Source: Planctomycetaceae bacterium | Lineage (GTDB): Bacteria > Planctomycetota > Planctomycetia > Gemmatales > Gemmataceae | Length of the DNA: 40,192 bases | NCBI GenBank assembly: GCA_013823135.1 | Contig: PNLP01000063.1 | Span: 1-40,192, forward strand | Reading direction: 5' to 3' | Shown here: one piece after another, positions 7,620-17,609 of the stretch | Layout of the letters: every line of letters begins with the position of its first letter | How positions within the stretch are numbered: the first letter of the stretch is position 1 | Made by a program: the position numbers and the translations under genes | The notes under the pieces: generated by a model | Databases searched by the model: none | The model's input: only the letters and a program-made list of their open reading frames with translations | Told to the model about the DNA's origin: nothing

Positions 7620-8846
7620 ATGTCAACCACTCAGTCCACGCGCCGCGACTTCCTCGCAGCATCCGCAGCCGCGGCGGCATCCGTCGGCCTCCCTGGCCTG
7701 GCGTTCAGCCAGAATCGCCCCGCTGCCAACGAACGCATCACGATGGCCACCATCGGCACCGGCGGTCAGGGTAGCGGTGACATGGGCGGCTTCATGAGCC
7801 ACCCCGAGGTGCAGATGGTCGCCGTGTGCGACGTGGTGCCCGAACACCGCGAACGTGCCCGCAAGAGCGTGAACAGCCGATACAAGAACGAAGACTGCAA
7901 GGCATACAGCGACTTCCGCGATGTGCTGGCCCGCGACGATATCGACGCCGTGCTGATCGGCACCCCCGATCACTGGCACGCGATCATCACCATTGAGGCG
8001 TGCAAGGCCGGCAAGGACGTTTATTGCGAAAAGCCCGAGTGCCTCACGGTTCGCGAGGGTCGCGCGATGGTCGATGCGGTTCGCCGCTACGGTCGCGTGT
8101 TCTCCGGCGGCAGTCAGCGTGTTCTCGGCGACTACGGCGACTGGCCGCGAAGCATCTGGGGCGGATCGCTCGGCACCGTGAAGGAAGTGTTCGTCGATTG
8201 CGGTGGCCCGTCGGGTGACTGCAATCTTCCCGAGGAGAAGTTGCCCGCAGGGATGACTCCAGAAGAGTGGGAAATGTGGCTCGGGCCAGCGCCAAAGCGG
8301 CCGTTCCACTCGTCGCTCATCAAGGGCGGCTTCCGTCCGTACCGCGACTACAGCGGCGGCGGCATGACCGACTGGGGAGCTCACCGCTTTGGCGCGGCGA
8401 TGTTCGCGACCGGCCACCACCTGATGGGGCCAACCGACATCACACCGCCGGACGGCAAGGGCGTGAAGCATCTGACGTACACCTTCGCGGATGGCATGAA
8501 GATGTATCACGGCGGCACCGGCGACATCCGTTACGTGGGTACCGAGGGCGAACTCGATCGCGCTCATCCGAAGCCCGCGAAACCTGCGAAGGCGTCGGAC
8601 ATGCCAACCTACAAGGGCCGTGGCGGCATCTTCGGCGACTTCCTCGCCTGCGTAAAGTCACGCGAGAAGTGTTTCCGCGACATCGAGATCGCTCACCGTG
8701 CCTGCACCGTCTGCCATCTGGGGAATATCGCGTACTGGCTCAAGCGGCCGCTGAAGTACGACCCCATCAAGGAAGAAATCGTCGGCGATCCCGAAGCCGC
8801 ACGCTGGCTCGACCGCCCCAAGCGTGAACCCTGGTCGCTTGCGTGA
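7620..8846 (+). CDS. Tat-exported Gfo/Idh/MocA oxidoreductase
   Basis: A 408-residue NAD(P)-dependent oxidoreductase with a twin-arginine signal (STRRDFLAASAAAAASVGLPG), so it should be exported folded with cofactor. The Rossmann domain shows ATIGTGGQGSGDMG, and the catalytic lysine motif is DVYCEKPECLT. The C-terminal alpha/beta domain includes GGGMTDWGAHRFGAA, a typical planctomycete variant. The family oxidises sugars or sugar-derived alcohols; the substrate is unknown. The start at the ATG at 7620 follows CCCAGGAAC, and a frame upstream adds only ten residues without similarity. The HEAT-repeat gene follows 102 bp downstream, across a cloverleaf-like repeat. Confidence 0.9.
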   Translation: MSTTQSTRRDFLAASAAAAASVGLPGLAFSQNRPAANERITMATIGTGGQGSGDMGGFMSHPEVQMVAVCDVVPEHRERARKSVNSRYKNEDCKAYSDFRDVLARDDIDAVLIGTPDHWHAIITIEACKAGKDVYCEKPECLTVREGRAMVDAVRRYGRVFSGGSQRVLGDYGDWPRSIWGGSLGTVKEVFVDCGGPSGDCNLPEEKLPAGMTPEEWEMWLGPAPKRPFHSSLIKGGFRPYRDYSGGGMTDWGAHRFGAAMFATGHHLMGPTDITPPDGKGVKHLTYTFADGMKMYHGGTGDIRYVGTEGELDRAHPKPAKPAKASDMPTYKGRGGIFGDFLACVKSREKCFRDIEIAHRACTVCHLGNIAYWLKRPLKYDPIKEEIVGDPEAARWLDRPKREPWSLA

Positions 8847-8857
8847 ATTCCAACCGC

Positions 8858-8923
8858 GTTTAGCGGTGGCCCCACCGGGACCACCGTTCCACCTCTGCGG
8901 TCCCGTTGGGACCGCAGCTAAAC
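8858..8923. repeat. Cloverleaf-like palindrome with two short-loop hairpins
   Basis: Outer arms GTTTAGC (8858-8864) and GCTAAAC (8917-8923) enclose two hairpins with three-base loops. The first (8865-8885) is GGTGGCCCC-ACC with its complement and has one mismatch. The second (8895-8917) has a perfect 10-bp stem CTGCGGTCCC-GTT-GGGACCGCAG. The same GTTTAGC/GCTAAAC outer arms close the palindrome at 16105-16166. It could also end transcription of the preceding gene, although no T-run follows. Confidence 0.7.
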
Positions 8924-8948
8924 CCACAACACACAAAAATCCCAAATC

Positions 8949-11042
8949 ATGCGATACGCTCTCTCCGCAATGCTCATGCTTACCGCGGCGCTCAGCGCCC
9001 CGGCCGCACCGCCGGACCTAAAGGGGAAGACCCTTGCGGAAACCTTCACCGAACTGTTGCCCGCGATCGGAAAGCCCGACACCGCGGCCCAGCAACGCTG
9101 GCAAGAAATCTGCTTCGCGCTCGGTGCCCCTGGCAATGAAAAGCCCCGCGTCGAAGCCTGCACCCTCATGGCCGCAAAGCTCGACGACAAGACCCCGAAG
9201 CCCGCACGCCTCTGGCTGCTGGCCCAACTGCAACGCATCGGCAACGAAGAATCGGTCGATGCTGTGGCCGCCGTGCTCGATGACCCGGACCACGAAGTAC
9301 GTGAAGCGGCGGTGCGTGCGCTGGCGAACAACGCCAGCCCCAAGGCCACCACGAAACTCACCGACAGGCTCGCAAAACTGACAGGCCCGTCACTCGACAA
9401 AGGGGGCACGAAGTTCAAGGTCGGCCTGTTGAACGCTCTCGGTCACCGGGGCGATGCCGCGGCCGTGGGCCTGATCGCCAAGAACCTCAACATGGACAGT
9501 GGCATCGCGGAAGTCGCTGCGGCACAAGCCCTCGGACGCATTCCGGGTGACGAGGCATTGAAGGCGCTCACCGCTGCCCGTTCGATAGCGAGGGGCGCAG
9601 TTCGTGCAGCTGTCGCTGATTCGCTCATAACCCACGGCGACCGGTTACTGAAGGCCGGGAAAACCGACGACGCAGCCGCGATCTACAAGGAACTCAACAC
9701 AAAGGACGAAGCCAAGCCCGTTCGCCTCGCAGCACTTCGCGGCCAGATTCAGAGCAGCGGCGACAAGGCTGGTGAGATGATCCTCGGAACCCTCACTGGA
9801 ACCGACGCATCAGCCAGTGCCATCGCCGTCGGGCAGATCGAGAACCTCTCGGCCGGTGCCCTGAAGACACTCGCCGCAAGCCTCGACAAACTCCCCGTGC
9901 CGAGTCGCGTGTCGGTCATCACCGCGATTGCGGCTCGTGGCGACAAGTCGCAACTTCCCATTGCATTGGCTGCCGCGAAAGATGCCGATGCAAGCGTGAA
10001 GCGTGCCGGCGTGCTGGCTCTCGGTCGCCTCGGTGATGCAAGCGCAGTCGAATTGCTCCTCGATCTGATGTCGAGCAAGGATGCGGTCGCTGGCGTTGCC
10101 ACGGAGAGCCTTGCGGCCCTTCCCGCCGAAGGCGTGAACGAGAAGTTACTCTCCGTTCTCGAGGCGGAGAAGACACCCACCCGAACCGTCGCGCTGATCG
10201 GCATTCTCGAACGCCGCAAGGCAGCGATCGCTGTACCTGCGTTGCTCAAAGCCGCTGCCGGAACCGATGCTGGCGTTCGCACGGCTGCCTTCAGCGGGCT
10301 GAAATCGCTCGCAACACCCGAACACCTCCCGGGCATGATCGCCGCGTTCCTCAAGACGGAAAAAGGGAAGGATCGAGACCCGGCGGAACTCGCGATCGTC
10401 GCCGTGGCCGTGCAGAACGCGAACGCCGAGAAGCGTGCAGAACCCGTCCTGGCCGCGATCAAGGACACCGCGAAGGACCGCGCCGCCGATCTCTTTCCGC
10501 TCCTTGGCCGCATTGGTGGCCCGGAGGTCCGGAAGGTGATTCGGGAGGCGCTCGTCAGCACCGACCCGGCGACGCACGACGCCGCAATCATCGCGATCTG
10601 CAACTGGCCCGACGTGAGCGCGAACGAGGATTTGCTCGCACTGGCCGAGAAGTCGAAAGTCGATGCCGAGAAACTGCGTTCACTTCAGGCGTTGATTCGC
10701 GTGAACACCGTGCTGATCGAACGCACCCCCGAGGAACGTCTCGCGGCACTTGCCGTGATGAAGAAGGCCATGGAACTGGCGAGCCGCGACGACGAACGAA
10801 AAGCGATCCTCGAAGGGCTCGGTAACGTGCGTCACATCGACACGCTGCACTTCGTTGTGCCGTATCTCGATCAACCGGCGCTCGCACAGGCGGCCTGCAA
10901 GGGGATTGTGGAACTGGCCCACTCGAAGATGCTTCGCGAGCCGAACAAGGCCGAGTTCGCGAAGGTGCTCGACCGCGTGATCGCAACGACCAAGGACAAG
11001 GGCTTGGCTGAACGCGCGAAGGGCTACAAGAACGCCCCATAA
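8949..11042 (+). CDS. Secreted HEAT-repeat protein
   Basis: A 697-residue protein with a signal peptide (MRYALSAMLMLTAALSAPAA), followed by an almost unbroken series of alpha-helical HEAT/PBS-lyase-like repeats. Examples are ESVDAVAAVLDDPDHEVREA, DAAAVGLIAKNLNMDSGIAE and ASAVELLLDLMSSKDAVAGV. No enzymatic domain is visible. Such solenoids usually bind proteins; in planctomycetes they often accompany secreted oxidoreductases and c-type cytochrome proteins, but no heme motif is seen here. It follows the Gfo/Idh/MocA gene on the same strand, suggesting co-expression. A hairpin terminator follows the stop. Confidence 0.85.
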   Translation: MRYALSAMLMLTAALSAPAAPPDLKGKTLAETFTELLPAIGKPDTAAQQRWQEICFALGAPGNEKPRVEACTLMAAKLDDKTPKPARLWLLAQLQRIGNEESVDAVAAVLDDPDHEVREAAVRALANNASPKATTKLTDRLAKLTGPSLDKGGTKFKVGLLNALGHRGDAAAVGLIAKNLNMDSGIAEVAAAQALGRIPGDEALKALTAARSIARGAVRAAVADSLITHGDRLLKAGKTDDAAAIYKELNTKDEAKPVRLAALRGQIQSSGDKAGEMILGTLTGTDASASAIAVGQIENLSAGALKTLAASLDKLPVPSRVSVITAIAARGDKSQLPIALAAAKDADASVKRAGVLALGRLGDASAVELLLDLMSSKDAVAGVATESLAALPAEGVNEKLLSVLEAEKTPTRTVALIGILERRKAAIAVPALLKAAAGTDAGVRTAAFSGLKSLATPEHLPGMIAAFLKTEKGKDRDPAELAIVAVAVQNANAEKRAEPVLAAIKDTAKDRAADLFPLLGRIGGPEVRKVIREALVSTDPATHDAAIIAICNWPDVSANEDLLALAEKSKVDAEKLRSLQALIRVNTVLIERTPEERLAALAVMKKAMELASRDDERKAILEGLGNVRHIDTLHFVVPYLDQPALAQAACKGIVELAHSKMLREPNKAEFAKVLDRVIATTKDKGLAERAKGYKNAP

Positions 11043-11062
11043 GTCGGCGATGCAGTAACCGA

Positions 11063-11092
11063 GAGCCCCTGGGACACGAACCCCGGGGGCTC
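11063..11092 (+). terminator. Hairpin terminator after the HEAT-repeat gene
   Basis: GAGCCCCTGGG (11063-11073) can pair with the complementary run ending GGGGGCTC at 11092, giving about 11 bp with one wobble pair and a seven-base loop. It begins 20 bases after the stop codon. The downstream ATTGCGTT is only weakly T-rich. Confidence 0.6.
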
Positions 11093-11192
11093 ATTGCGTT
11101 CACAACGTAAAGTGATTCTCTCACGCGACACCCCGACCTGGCGGCGCGCCGTGGTACTTTCTTCCCACGGGAATAACCGATTCCGACCCGAG

Positions 11193-11528
11193 CTACGTCG
11201 GCAGACCGCTCGCCGACGGTCCGCCCCTCACATCGTCCAGCCTGCCGAACAGGGACACCAGCAATCGGTTCATCTTCTCGATCGCTCCCTTCACCGCCTC
11301 ATCCGAGGTGAGTGCATCGTTCGTGACCGCCTCGGGCTGACGGCCGGAGGGGCGAGCCTCCAGCACGCATCGTGACTCGACACCCCCTTTCGGTCCATTC
11401 ACGTCACGCAGGTGAACCTCCACGCGGGCGAGGCGGCTCCTGTACCGAGACAGGCCGCTCTCGACTGTGGCGGTCACCGCGGGGGCGTCAACAGTCGTTC
11501 GGGTGTCCGTGCTGATTTCGACGTGCAT
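11193..11528 (-). CDS. Short HPF/RaiA-like ribosome-associated protein
   Basis: A 111-residue protein starting MHVEISTDTRTTVDAPAVTA. It carries the beta-alpha-beta-beta-beta-alpha pattern of the sigma-54 modulation/S30AE family (RYRSRLARVEVHLRDVNGPK, CVLEARPSG, then a final helix EAVKGAIEKMNRLLVSLFGR). Short family members bind the 30S subunit at the mRNA/tRNA channel and promote hibernation in slow growth. It lacks the C-terminal dimerisation domain of long HPF. The start is fixed by a perfect AGGAGG seven bases upstream; a longer frame from 11633 has no support. It is transcribed divergently from sucA. Confidence 0.75.
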   Translation of the reverse strand: MHVEISTDTRTTVDAPAVTATVESGLSRYRSRLARVEVHLRDVNGPKGGVESRCVLEARPSGRQPEAVTNDALTSDEAVKGAIEKMNRLLVSLFGRLDDVRGGPSASGLPT

Positions 11529-11912
11529 GTTGTTACCTCCTGTGATGAACGAACCCATTCGGTCACGGGGCCACTTATCAGTATCACCGTCCGCGATGCG
11601 GGTGTCCAGACGGGCGAATCGTTGCGGTGCCACGCCTTCTCAGGGGACCAGGGGTTCCATTCTGTCCCGTTGAGACAATCGTTTCACCCCTGTCAATTCT
11701 CGGCTGCCCCGTTGGGGCAGCAAAGCAACAGACCATCGGTCAGACGCCTTCGGGCACACCCTCTTACGACCTCGACGCACCCGTGCAAAACCGTGATCGA
11801 GTGCCGTTCTCGCGGTATCCCGCGTTTGCGGTGTCCTTGTCTCGCGGGAGCAGCCGGACTATCAGTAATTTCACCTCTCCACCCTTTGCCGGTTGCCCGC
11901 TTCGGAGTCCCC
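11529..11912. other. Divergent intergenic region before sucA
   Basis: A 384-bp gap between the HPF-like gene and sucA must hold both promoters, but I could not assign -35/-10 elements with confidence. It contains one clear hairpin, CTGCCCC-GTT-GGGGCAG at 11704-11720, whose CCC-GTT-GGG apex is identical to that of the hairpin at 8895-8917. The sucA frame is open through much of the gap, but the first segment resembling SucA begins at 11913, preceded by CGGAG. Confidence 0.5.
11536..11541 (-). promoter_or_regulatory. Consensus Shine-Dalgarno of the HPF-like gene
   Basis: AGGAGG on the minus strand, seven bases before the ATG at 11528. It decides between this start and one 35 codons further upstream. 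Confidence 0.85.
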
Positions 11913-14843
11913 ATGTTCAGCGAGAACGGCGAACTCGTGGACGAGATGTTCCGCCGATGGCGTGAGAACTCTCAGTCGGTCGATGCCACCTGGCAAGCGT
12001 TCTTCGCCGGAATGCAGTTCGCCGGCAAACTTCCGGATCAGCCTGGCTCCGTAAGTGCGACCAGTAGTGCAACGCCACCGGCTGACCTGCGCCTTCAGAC
12101 GGGCGTCGTGAGGCTCGTGAACTGGTACCGGCAAGCCGGGCACCTTCAGGCCCAGACCGACCCCCTCAGCCTCGCCCACCCACCCCGCTCACCGCTCCTG
12201 GCAATCGAAAGCTACGACCTCTCGCCGGCCGATCTCGACAAGACGATTGACGCGTCCATGTATTTCGGGCTCGAAGGGAACGTCACTCTCCGGGAACTCA
12301 TCGAGTCGCTGGAAGAAACGTACTGCCGCACCATCGGCGTCGAGTACATGCACATCGACTCGCTCGAAGTGCGGAAGTGGCTGGCGAAACGGATGGAACC
12401 GGTTCGCAATCGGCACCCCATGCCGCTGCGGCAGAAGTATCGCATCCTGATGACGCTGCACCAGGCCGAGCTTTTCGAGCGGTTCCTGCACACGAAGTAC
12501 GTTGGCCAGAAGCGGTTCTCGCTTGAAGGCGGCGAGACGCTCATCCCGATTCTCGATGGACTCATCGAACGTGGCCCGTCGCTCGGCGTGAAAGAGTTCG
12601 TCATCGGCATGGCTCACCGGGGCCGGTTGAACGTGCTCGCGAATACGCTGAACAAGCCATTCTCCGAGATCTTCAACGAGTTCGAAGACAACTACCTGCC
12701 GATGTCCACGCACGACGGCGACGGCGACGTGAAGTATCACCTCGGGTTCTCCGCCGACATTGAAACCTCCGACGGCCAGTCTGTTCACCTGTCCGTTACC
12801 CCCAACCCGAGCCACCTGGAGATCGTGAACCCGGTGGTGGAGGGGCGTGTACGAGCCAAGCAACGCCTCCACGACGACAACGAACGCAAGACCGGCGTGC
12901 CGCTGCTCATTCACGGCGACGCGGCGTTCGCGGGTCAGGGCGTCATCATGGAGACGTTCAACCTGATGACGCTCTCCGGTTACCGGACCGGCGGCACGGT
13001 TCACGTCGTCATCAACAACCAGATTGGCTTCACCACCAACCCCCGCGACTCGCGTAGTACGCAGTATTGCACCGACATCGCGAAGTTCGTGCAGTGCCCG
13101 ATCTTCCACGTGAACGCGGAGGATGCCGAGGCGTGCGTGGCCGTGGCACAACTCGCCCTGGAGTTCCGCCAGCAATTCAAGCGGGACGTGGTCATCGACA
13201 TGGTGTGTTACCGCAAGTGGGGCCACAACGAAGGCGACAACCCCGGCTACACACAACCGTTGCAATCGAAGGTGATCGAGAAGAAGGAACCGCTCTCCCG
13301 CGTGTACGCGACGCAACTCGCGGAGGGCTCGGCGGGCGATGGCGTGGCGGCGCACGTTTCCGAGGCCATCGGTGAAGCGTTCGAGGAGAAACTCGCCGAG
13401 GCCATTCAGGTCGCGGATACCGCCGCCGACGAATACAAGCAACGGATGCAGCAAGCCTACGACGAGACGAAAGCGCTCGTGAAGAGTGGGCAAAGCCGCA
13501 AGCGTGGCATGGAGGGCTTCGGCGGACGCTGGAAGGACTTCACGAACGAGTACACGCACACGCCGGTTCCGACCGGCGTGGCGGAGAAGGTGCTCGATCG
13601 CATCGCGGATGCCATCGGCAGTTTCCCGGCCGGTTTCACCCCGCACCCGAACTTGCAGAAGATCCTCGAAGCGCGGCGAGACAACATCAAGGGCCGCAAG
13701 CACGTCGATTGGGGCACCGCCGAGGCGCTGGCGTTCGGTTCGCTCGTGCTGGAAGGAACGGCCGTGCGTCTCTCGGGGCAGGACAGTCGCCGTGGCACGT
13801 TCACGCAACGGCACGCGGTCGTCGTCGATTTCAACACGGCGGCAGACCACTACCCGCTCTCCAACCTCGACCCCAAGCAAGCGCCGTTCGATGTCTTCGA
13901 TAGTTCGCTTTCCGAGGCGGCCGTGCTGGGCTTCGAGTTCGGGTACTCGATGGACGACCCGCATTCGCTCGTGATGTGGGAAGCCCAGTTCGGCGACTTC
14001 GTGAACGGGGCGCAGGTCATCATCGACCAGTTCCTGACCTCGTGCGAGTCGAAGTGGACCCGCTCGAACGGACTCGTGATGCTGCTCCCGCACGCCTACG
14101 AAGGCCAGGGGCCGGAGCACTCGTCTGCCCGCCTCGAACGCTTCCTCCAGATGTGCGCCGAGGACAACATTCAGGTCGTGTATCCGACGACGCCGGCGCA
14201 ATACTTCCACATGCTCCGCCGGCAGGTGCGCCGCACGTTCCGCAAGCCGCTCGTGGTGATGACGCCCAAGAGCCTGCTGCGGTTCACCGACAAAAAGCCG
14301 CTCGAACACCAGGCCGCGTCTCCCGTTTCGGACCTCACCAGTGGGAGTTTCCGCGAGGTACTCGACGACCTGGAGGCAAACCCGAACACGGTCACACGCG
14401 TGCTCCTCTGCTCGGGCAAGGTCTACTACGACCTCGCAGCACGGCGAGACGAACTCAAGTCGCAAACCGTCGCGGTCGTTCGGCTCGAACAGTTCTACCC
14501 GTGGCCGGGCGAGCAACTCGCGGCTGTGCTGAGCCGCTATCCGAAATGTCGTGAATGGGTGTGGGTGCAGGAAGAGTCGCAGAACATGGGCGGGTGGTCG
14601 TTCGTCGAGCCGCGATTGCGAGCGATGCGATTCCCGTTCGAGTATGTTGGTCGCGATGCCAGCGCCAGCCCTTCGACCGGTTCGCACCACGTTCACGAAC
14701 GCGAACAGAAGTTGCTCGTGGATGGCGCGTTCGCCGTGAACCCCTCAGGACCAATCGGCCCGGGTTACATTGGTTGGGTGGAGCCCACGACCAACGGCAC
14801 CAACGGCGAACATACCCCCGCGAAACCGAAGACCAACGCTTAG
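11913..14843 (+). CDS. sucA: 2-oxoglutarate dehydrogenase E1 component
   Basis: A 976-residue thiamine-diphosphate enzyme of the TCA cycle that decarboxylates 2-oxoglutarate and passes the succinyl group to the lipoyl arm of E2. Family landmarks are intact. They include the N-terminal E2-binding segment (ELVDEMFRRWRENSQSVDATW), FVIGMAHRGRLNVLANTL, the cofactor region HGDAAFAGQGVIMETFNLMT with VINNQIGFTTNPRDSRS, the transketolase-like domain (GQDSRRGTFTQRHAVVVD) and LLPHAYEGQGPEHSSARLER. The length is close to Escherichia coli SucA. The ATG at 11913 with CGGAG upstream matches the usual N-terminus. The TAG stop lies inside a TTAGCCGCGA repeat arm. sucB follows after 44 bp. Confidence 0.97.
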   Translation: MFSENGELVDEMFRRWRENSQSVDATWQAFFAGMQFAGKLPDQPGSVSATSSATPPADLRLQTGVVRLVNWYRQAGHLQAQTDPLSLAHPPRSPLLAIESYDLSPADLDKTIDASMYFGLEGNVTLRELIESLEETYCRTIGVEYMHIDSLEVRKWLAKRMEPVRNRHPMPLRQKYRILMTLHQAELFERFLHTKYVGQKRFSLEGGETLIPILDGLIERGPSLGVKEFVIGMAHRGRLNVLANTLNKPFSEIFNEFEDNYLPMSTHDGDGDVKYHLGFSADIETSDGQSVHLSVTPNPSHLEIVNPVVEGRVRAKQRLHDDNERKTGVPLLIHGDAAFAGQGVIMETFNLMTLSGYRTGGTVHVVINNQIGFTTNPRDSRSTQYCTDIAKFVQCPIFHVNAEDAEACVAVAQLALEFRQQFKRDVVIDMVCYRKWGHNEGDNPGYTQPLQSKVIEKKEPLSRVYATQLAEGSAGDGVAAHVSEAIGEAFEEKLAEAIQVADTAADEYKQRMQQAYDETKALVKSGQSRKRGMEGFGGRWKDFTNEYTHTPVPTGVAEKVLDRIADAIGSFPAGFTPHPNLQKILEARRDNIKGRKHVDWGTAEALAFGSLVLEGTAVRLSGQDSRRGTFTQRHAVVVDFNTAADHYPLSNLDPKQAPFDVFDSSLSEAAVLGFEFGYSMDDPHSLVMWEAQFGDFVNGAQVIIDQFLTSCESKWTRSNGLVMLLPHAYEGQGPEHSSARLERFLQMCAEDNIQVVYPTTPAQYFHMLRRQVRRTFRKPLVVMTPKSLLRFTDKKPLEHQAASPVSDLTSGSFREVLDDLEANPNTVTRVLLCSGKVYYDLAARRDELKSQTVAVVRLEQFYPWPGEQLAAVLSRYPKCREWVWVQEESQNMGGWSFVEPRLRAMRFPFEYVGRDASASPSTGSHHVHEREQKLLVDGAFAVNPSGPIGPGYIGWVEPTTNGTNGEHTPAKPKTNA

Positions 14844-14865
14844 CCGCGACGCGAAGCGGAGCGCG
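14841..14865. repeat. TAGCCGCGA repeat arm at the end of sucA
   Basis: TAGCCGCGACGCGAAGCGGA, and the bases to 14865, resemble the left arm of the palindrome at 16105-16128. The first three bases are the sucA stop codon. No complementary second arm is present before sucB starts at 14888. Confidence 0.5.
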
Positions 14866-14887
14866 ATCACAATACCAGGAGAGACCG

Positions 14888-16096
14888 ATGCCGCTGGAAG
14901 ATGTCGTGGTGCCGCGGGCCGGTGAGTCGATCAGCGAGGGAACGCTGAACCGCTGGATGAAGCCGGACGGTGCCTACGTCAAAGTCGATGAGCCGCTGTT
15001 CGAGTTGGGCACCGACAAGGCCTCGCAGGAGATCGGTGCAACAGTCGCGGGCGTGCTGAAGATTCTCGTCGCGGAAGGCCAAACCGTGCAGGTCGGGGGA
15101 GTCGTCGCGAAGATCGACACCGACGCGAAGGCACCCGCGGGCGGACCCGCACCCGCGAAACCAACACCTGCTGCGGCATCGCCCGCACCAACCATCACCA
15201 CCGGTGGCACACCTTCCCCCGCAGCATCGCGTGTCATGGCCGAAGCGGGCCTCAAGGCCGGCGACGTGACCGGCACCGGCCCGGGTGGTCGCATCCTGAA
15301 GGAAGACGCCGTTGCTGCAACGACGGCCAAGCCGATCGGAAACGGCAAGGCGGCCGAGCCTACTCCCGCGAAACCCACTCCCGTTTCGACAGGCACACGT
15401 TCATCGCGGCGCGAAGCCATGTCGCAGGTTCGCAAACGAATCGCCTCGCGACTGCTCGAATCGCAGACCGCCACGGCCACGCTGACGACGTTCAACGAAG
15501 CCGACATGACCGCGATTCAAGAACTCCGTGCGAAGTACAACGAGCGGTTCGAGAAAAAACATGGCGCGAAGCTCGGGTTCATGTCGGTGTTCGTGAAGGC
15601 CGCGGTCGAAGCACTGAAGTCGTTCCCGCTCGTGAACGCCAGGATTGACGGCACTGATATCATTCATCAAGACTTCTACGACATCGGCGTTGCGGTCAGC
15701 ACCGAGAAGGGGCTAATGGTGCCGATCGTGCGTGACGCGGATCGCATGGGGTTCGCGGACATCGAGAAGAAGATCGGCGAGCTTGCGAAGAAGGCCCGCG
15801 ACGGCAAAATCGCGTTCACCGACCTCGAAGGCGGCACGTTCACGATCACGAACGGCGGGCTGTTCGGCTCGATGATGAGCACGCCGATCCTGAACCCGCC
15901 ACAAGTCGCGATCCTCGGGATGCACAGCATCATGAAGCGTGCCGTGGTGGTCAACGACCAGATCGTGATTCGCCCGATGATGTACCTCGCGCTGAGCTAC
16001 GATCACCGCCTCATCGATGGCCGCGACGCGGTACAATTCTTGGTGCGAATCAAGGAATGCGTCGAGAACCCCGAACGGATGCTGTTGGAAATTTGA
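14888..16096 (+). CDS. sucB: Dihydrolipoyllysine succinyltransferase, E2 of the 2-oxoglutarate complex
   Basis: A 402-residue E2 protein. Domain order: a lipoyl domain at residues 1-75 with the lipoylated lysine K44 (ELGTDKASQEI); an Ala/Pro-rich linker; a peripheral subunit-binding domain near 115-150 (ASRVMAEAGLKAGDVTGTGP); a second linker; and a catalytic domain from about 170 ending with the HxxxDG active site (ALSYDHRLIDGRDAV). It transfers the succinyl group to CoA and forms the core of the complex. The ATG at 14888 follows AGGAGA; an upstream open frame over the end of sucA is not related. It is the second gene of the sucA-sucB-lpd operon. Confidence 0.96.
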   Translation: MPLEDVVVPRAGESISEGTLNRWMKPDGAYVKVDEPLFELGTDKASQEIGATVAGVLKILVAEGQTVQVGGVVAKIDTDAKAPAGGPAPAKPTPAAASPAPTITTGGTPSPAASRVMAEAGLKAGDVTGTGPGGRILKEDAVAATTAKPIGNGKAAEPTPAKPTPVSTGTRSSRREAMSQVRKRIASRLLESQTATATLTTFNEADMTAIQELRAKYNERFEKKHGAKLGFMSVFVKAAVEALKSFPLVNARIDGTDIIHQDFYDIGVAVSTEKGLMVPIVRDADRMGFADIEKKIGELAKKARDGKIAFTDLEGGTFTITNGGLFGSMMSTPILNPPQVAILGMHSIMKRAVVVNDQIVIRPMMYLALSYDHRLIDGRDAVQFLVRIKECVENPERMLLEI

Positions 16097-16104
16097 TTCA
16101 CCTC

Positions 16105-16166
16105 GTTTAGCCGCGACCGGAGGGAGCGAGTGATGTGTCACGCGCTCCCTCCGGTCGCGGCTAAAC
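16105..16166. repeat. Perfect 24-bp palindromic (REP-like) element between sucB and lpd
   Basis: The left arm (16105-16128, beginning GTTTAGCCGCGACCGG) and right arm (16143-16166, ending CCGGTCGCGGCTAAAC) are exact reverse complements with a 14-base spacer. It begins 8 bp after the sucB stop and ends 18 bp before the lpd start, so a very stable hairpin would form in the operon mRNA. Diverged arms occur at 5738 and 14841, and its outer GTTTAGC/GCTAAAC is shared with 8858-8923. Confidence 0.85.
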
Positions 16167-16184
16167 GGTTTGTGGGGATATGCA

Positions 16185-17600
<1,416 letters not shown>

Positions 17601-17609
17601 GGGTTGCAT

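Noticed and set aside
12189..14696. An open frame of 835 codons on the minus strand, antisense to sucA
   Set aside because: It has arginine/valine/histidine-rich translation with no family motif and lies wholly under an unmistakable SucA. Strong third-position GC bias leaves antisense frames open.
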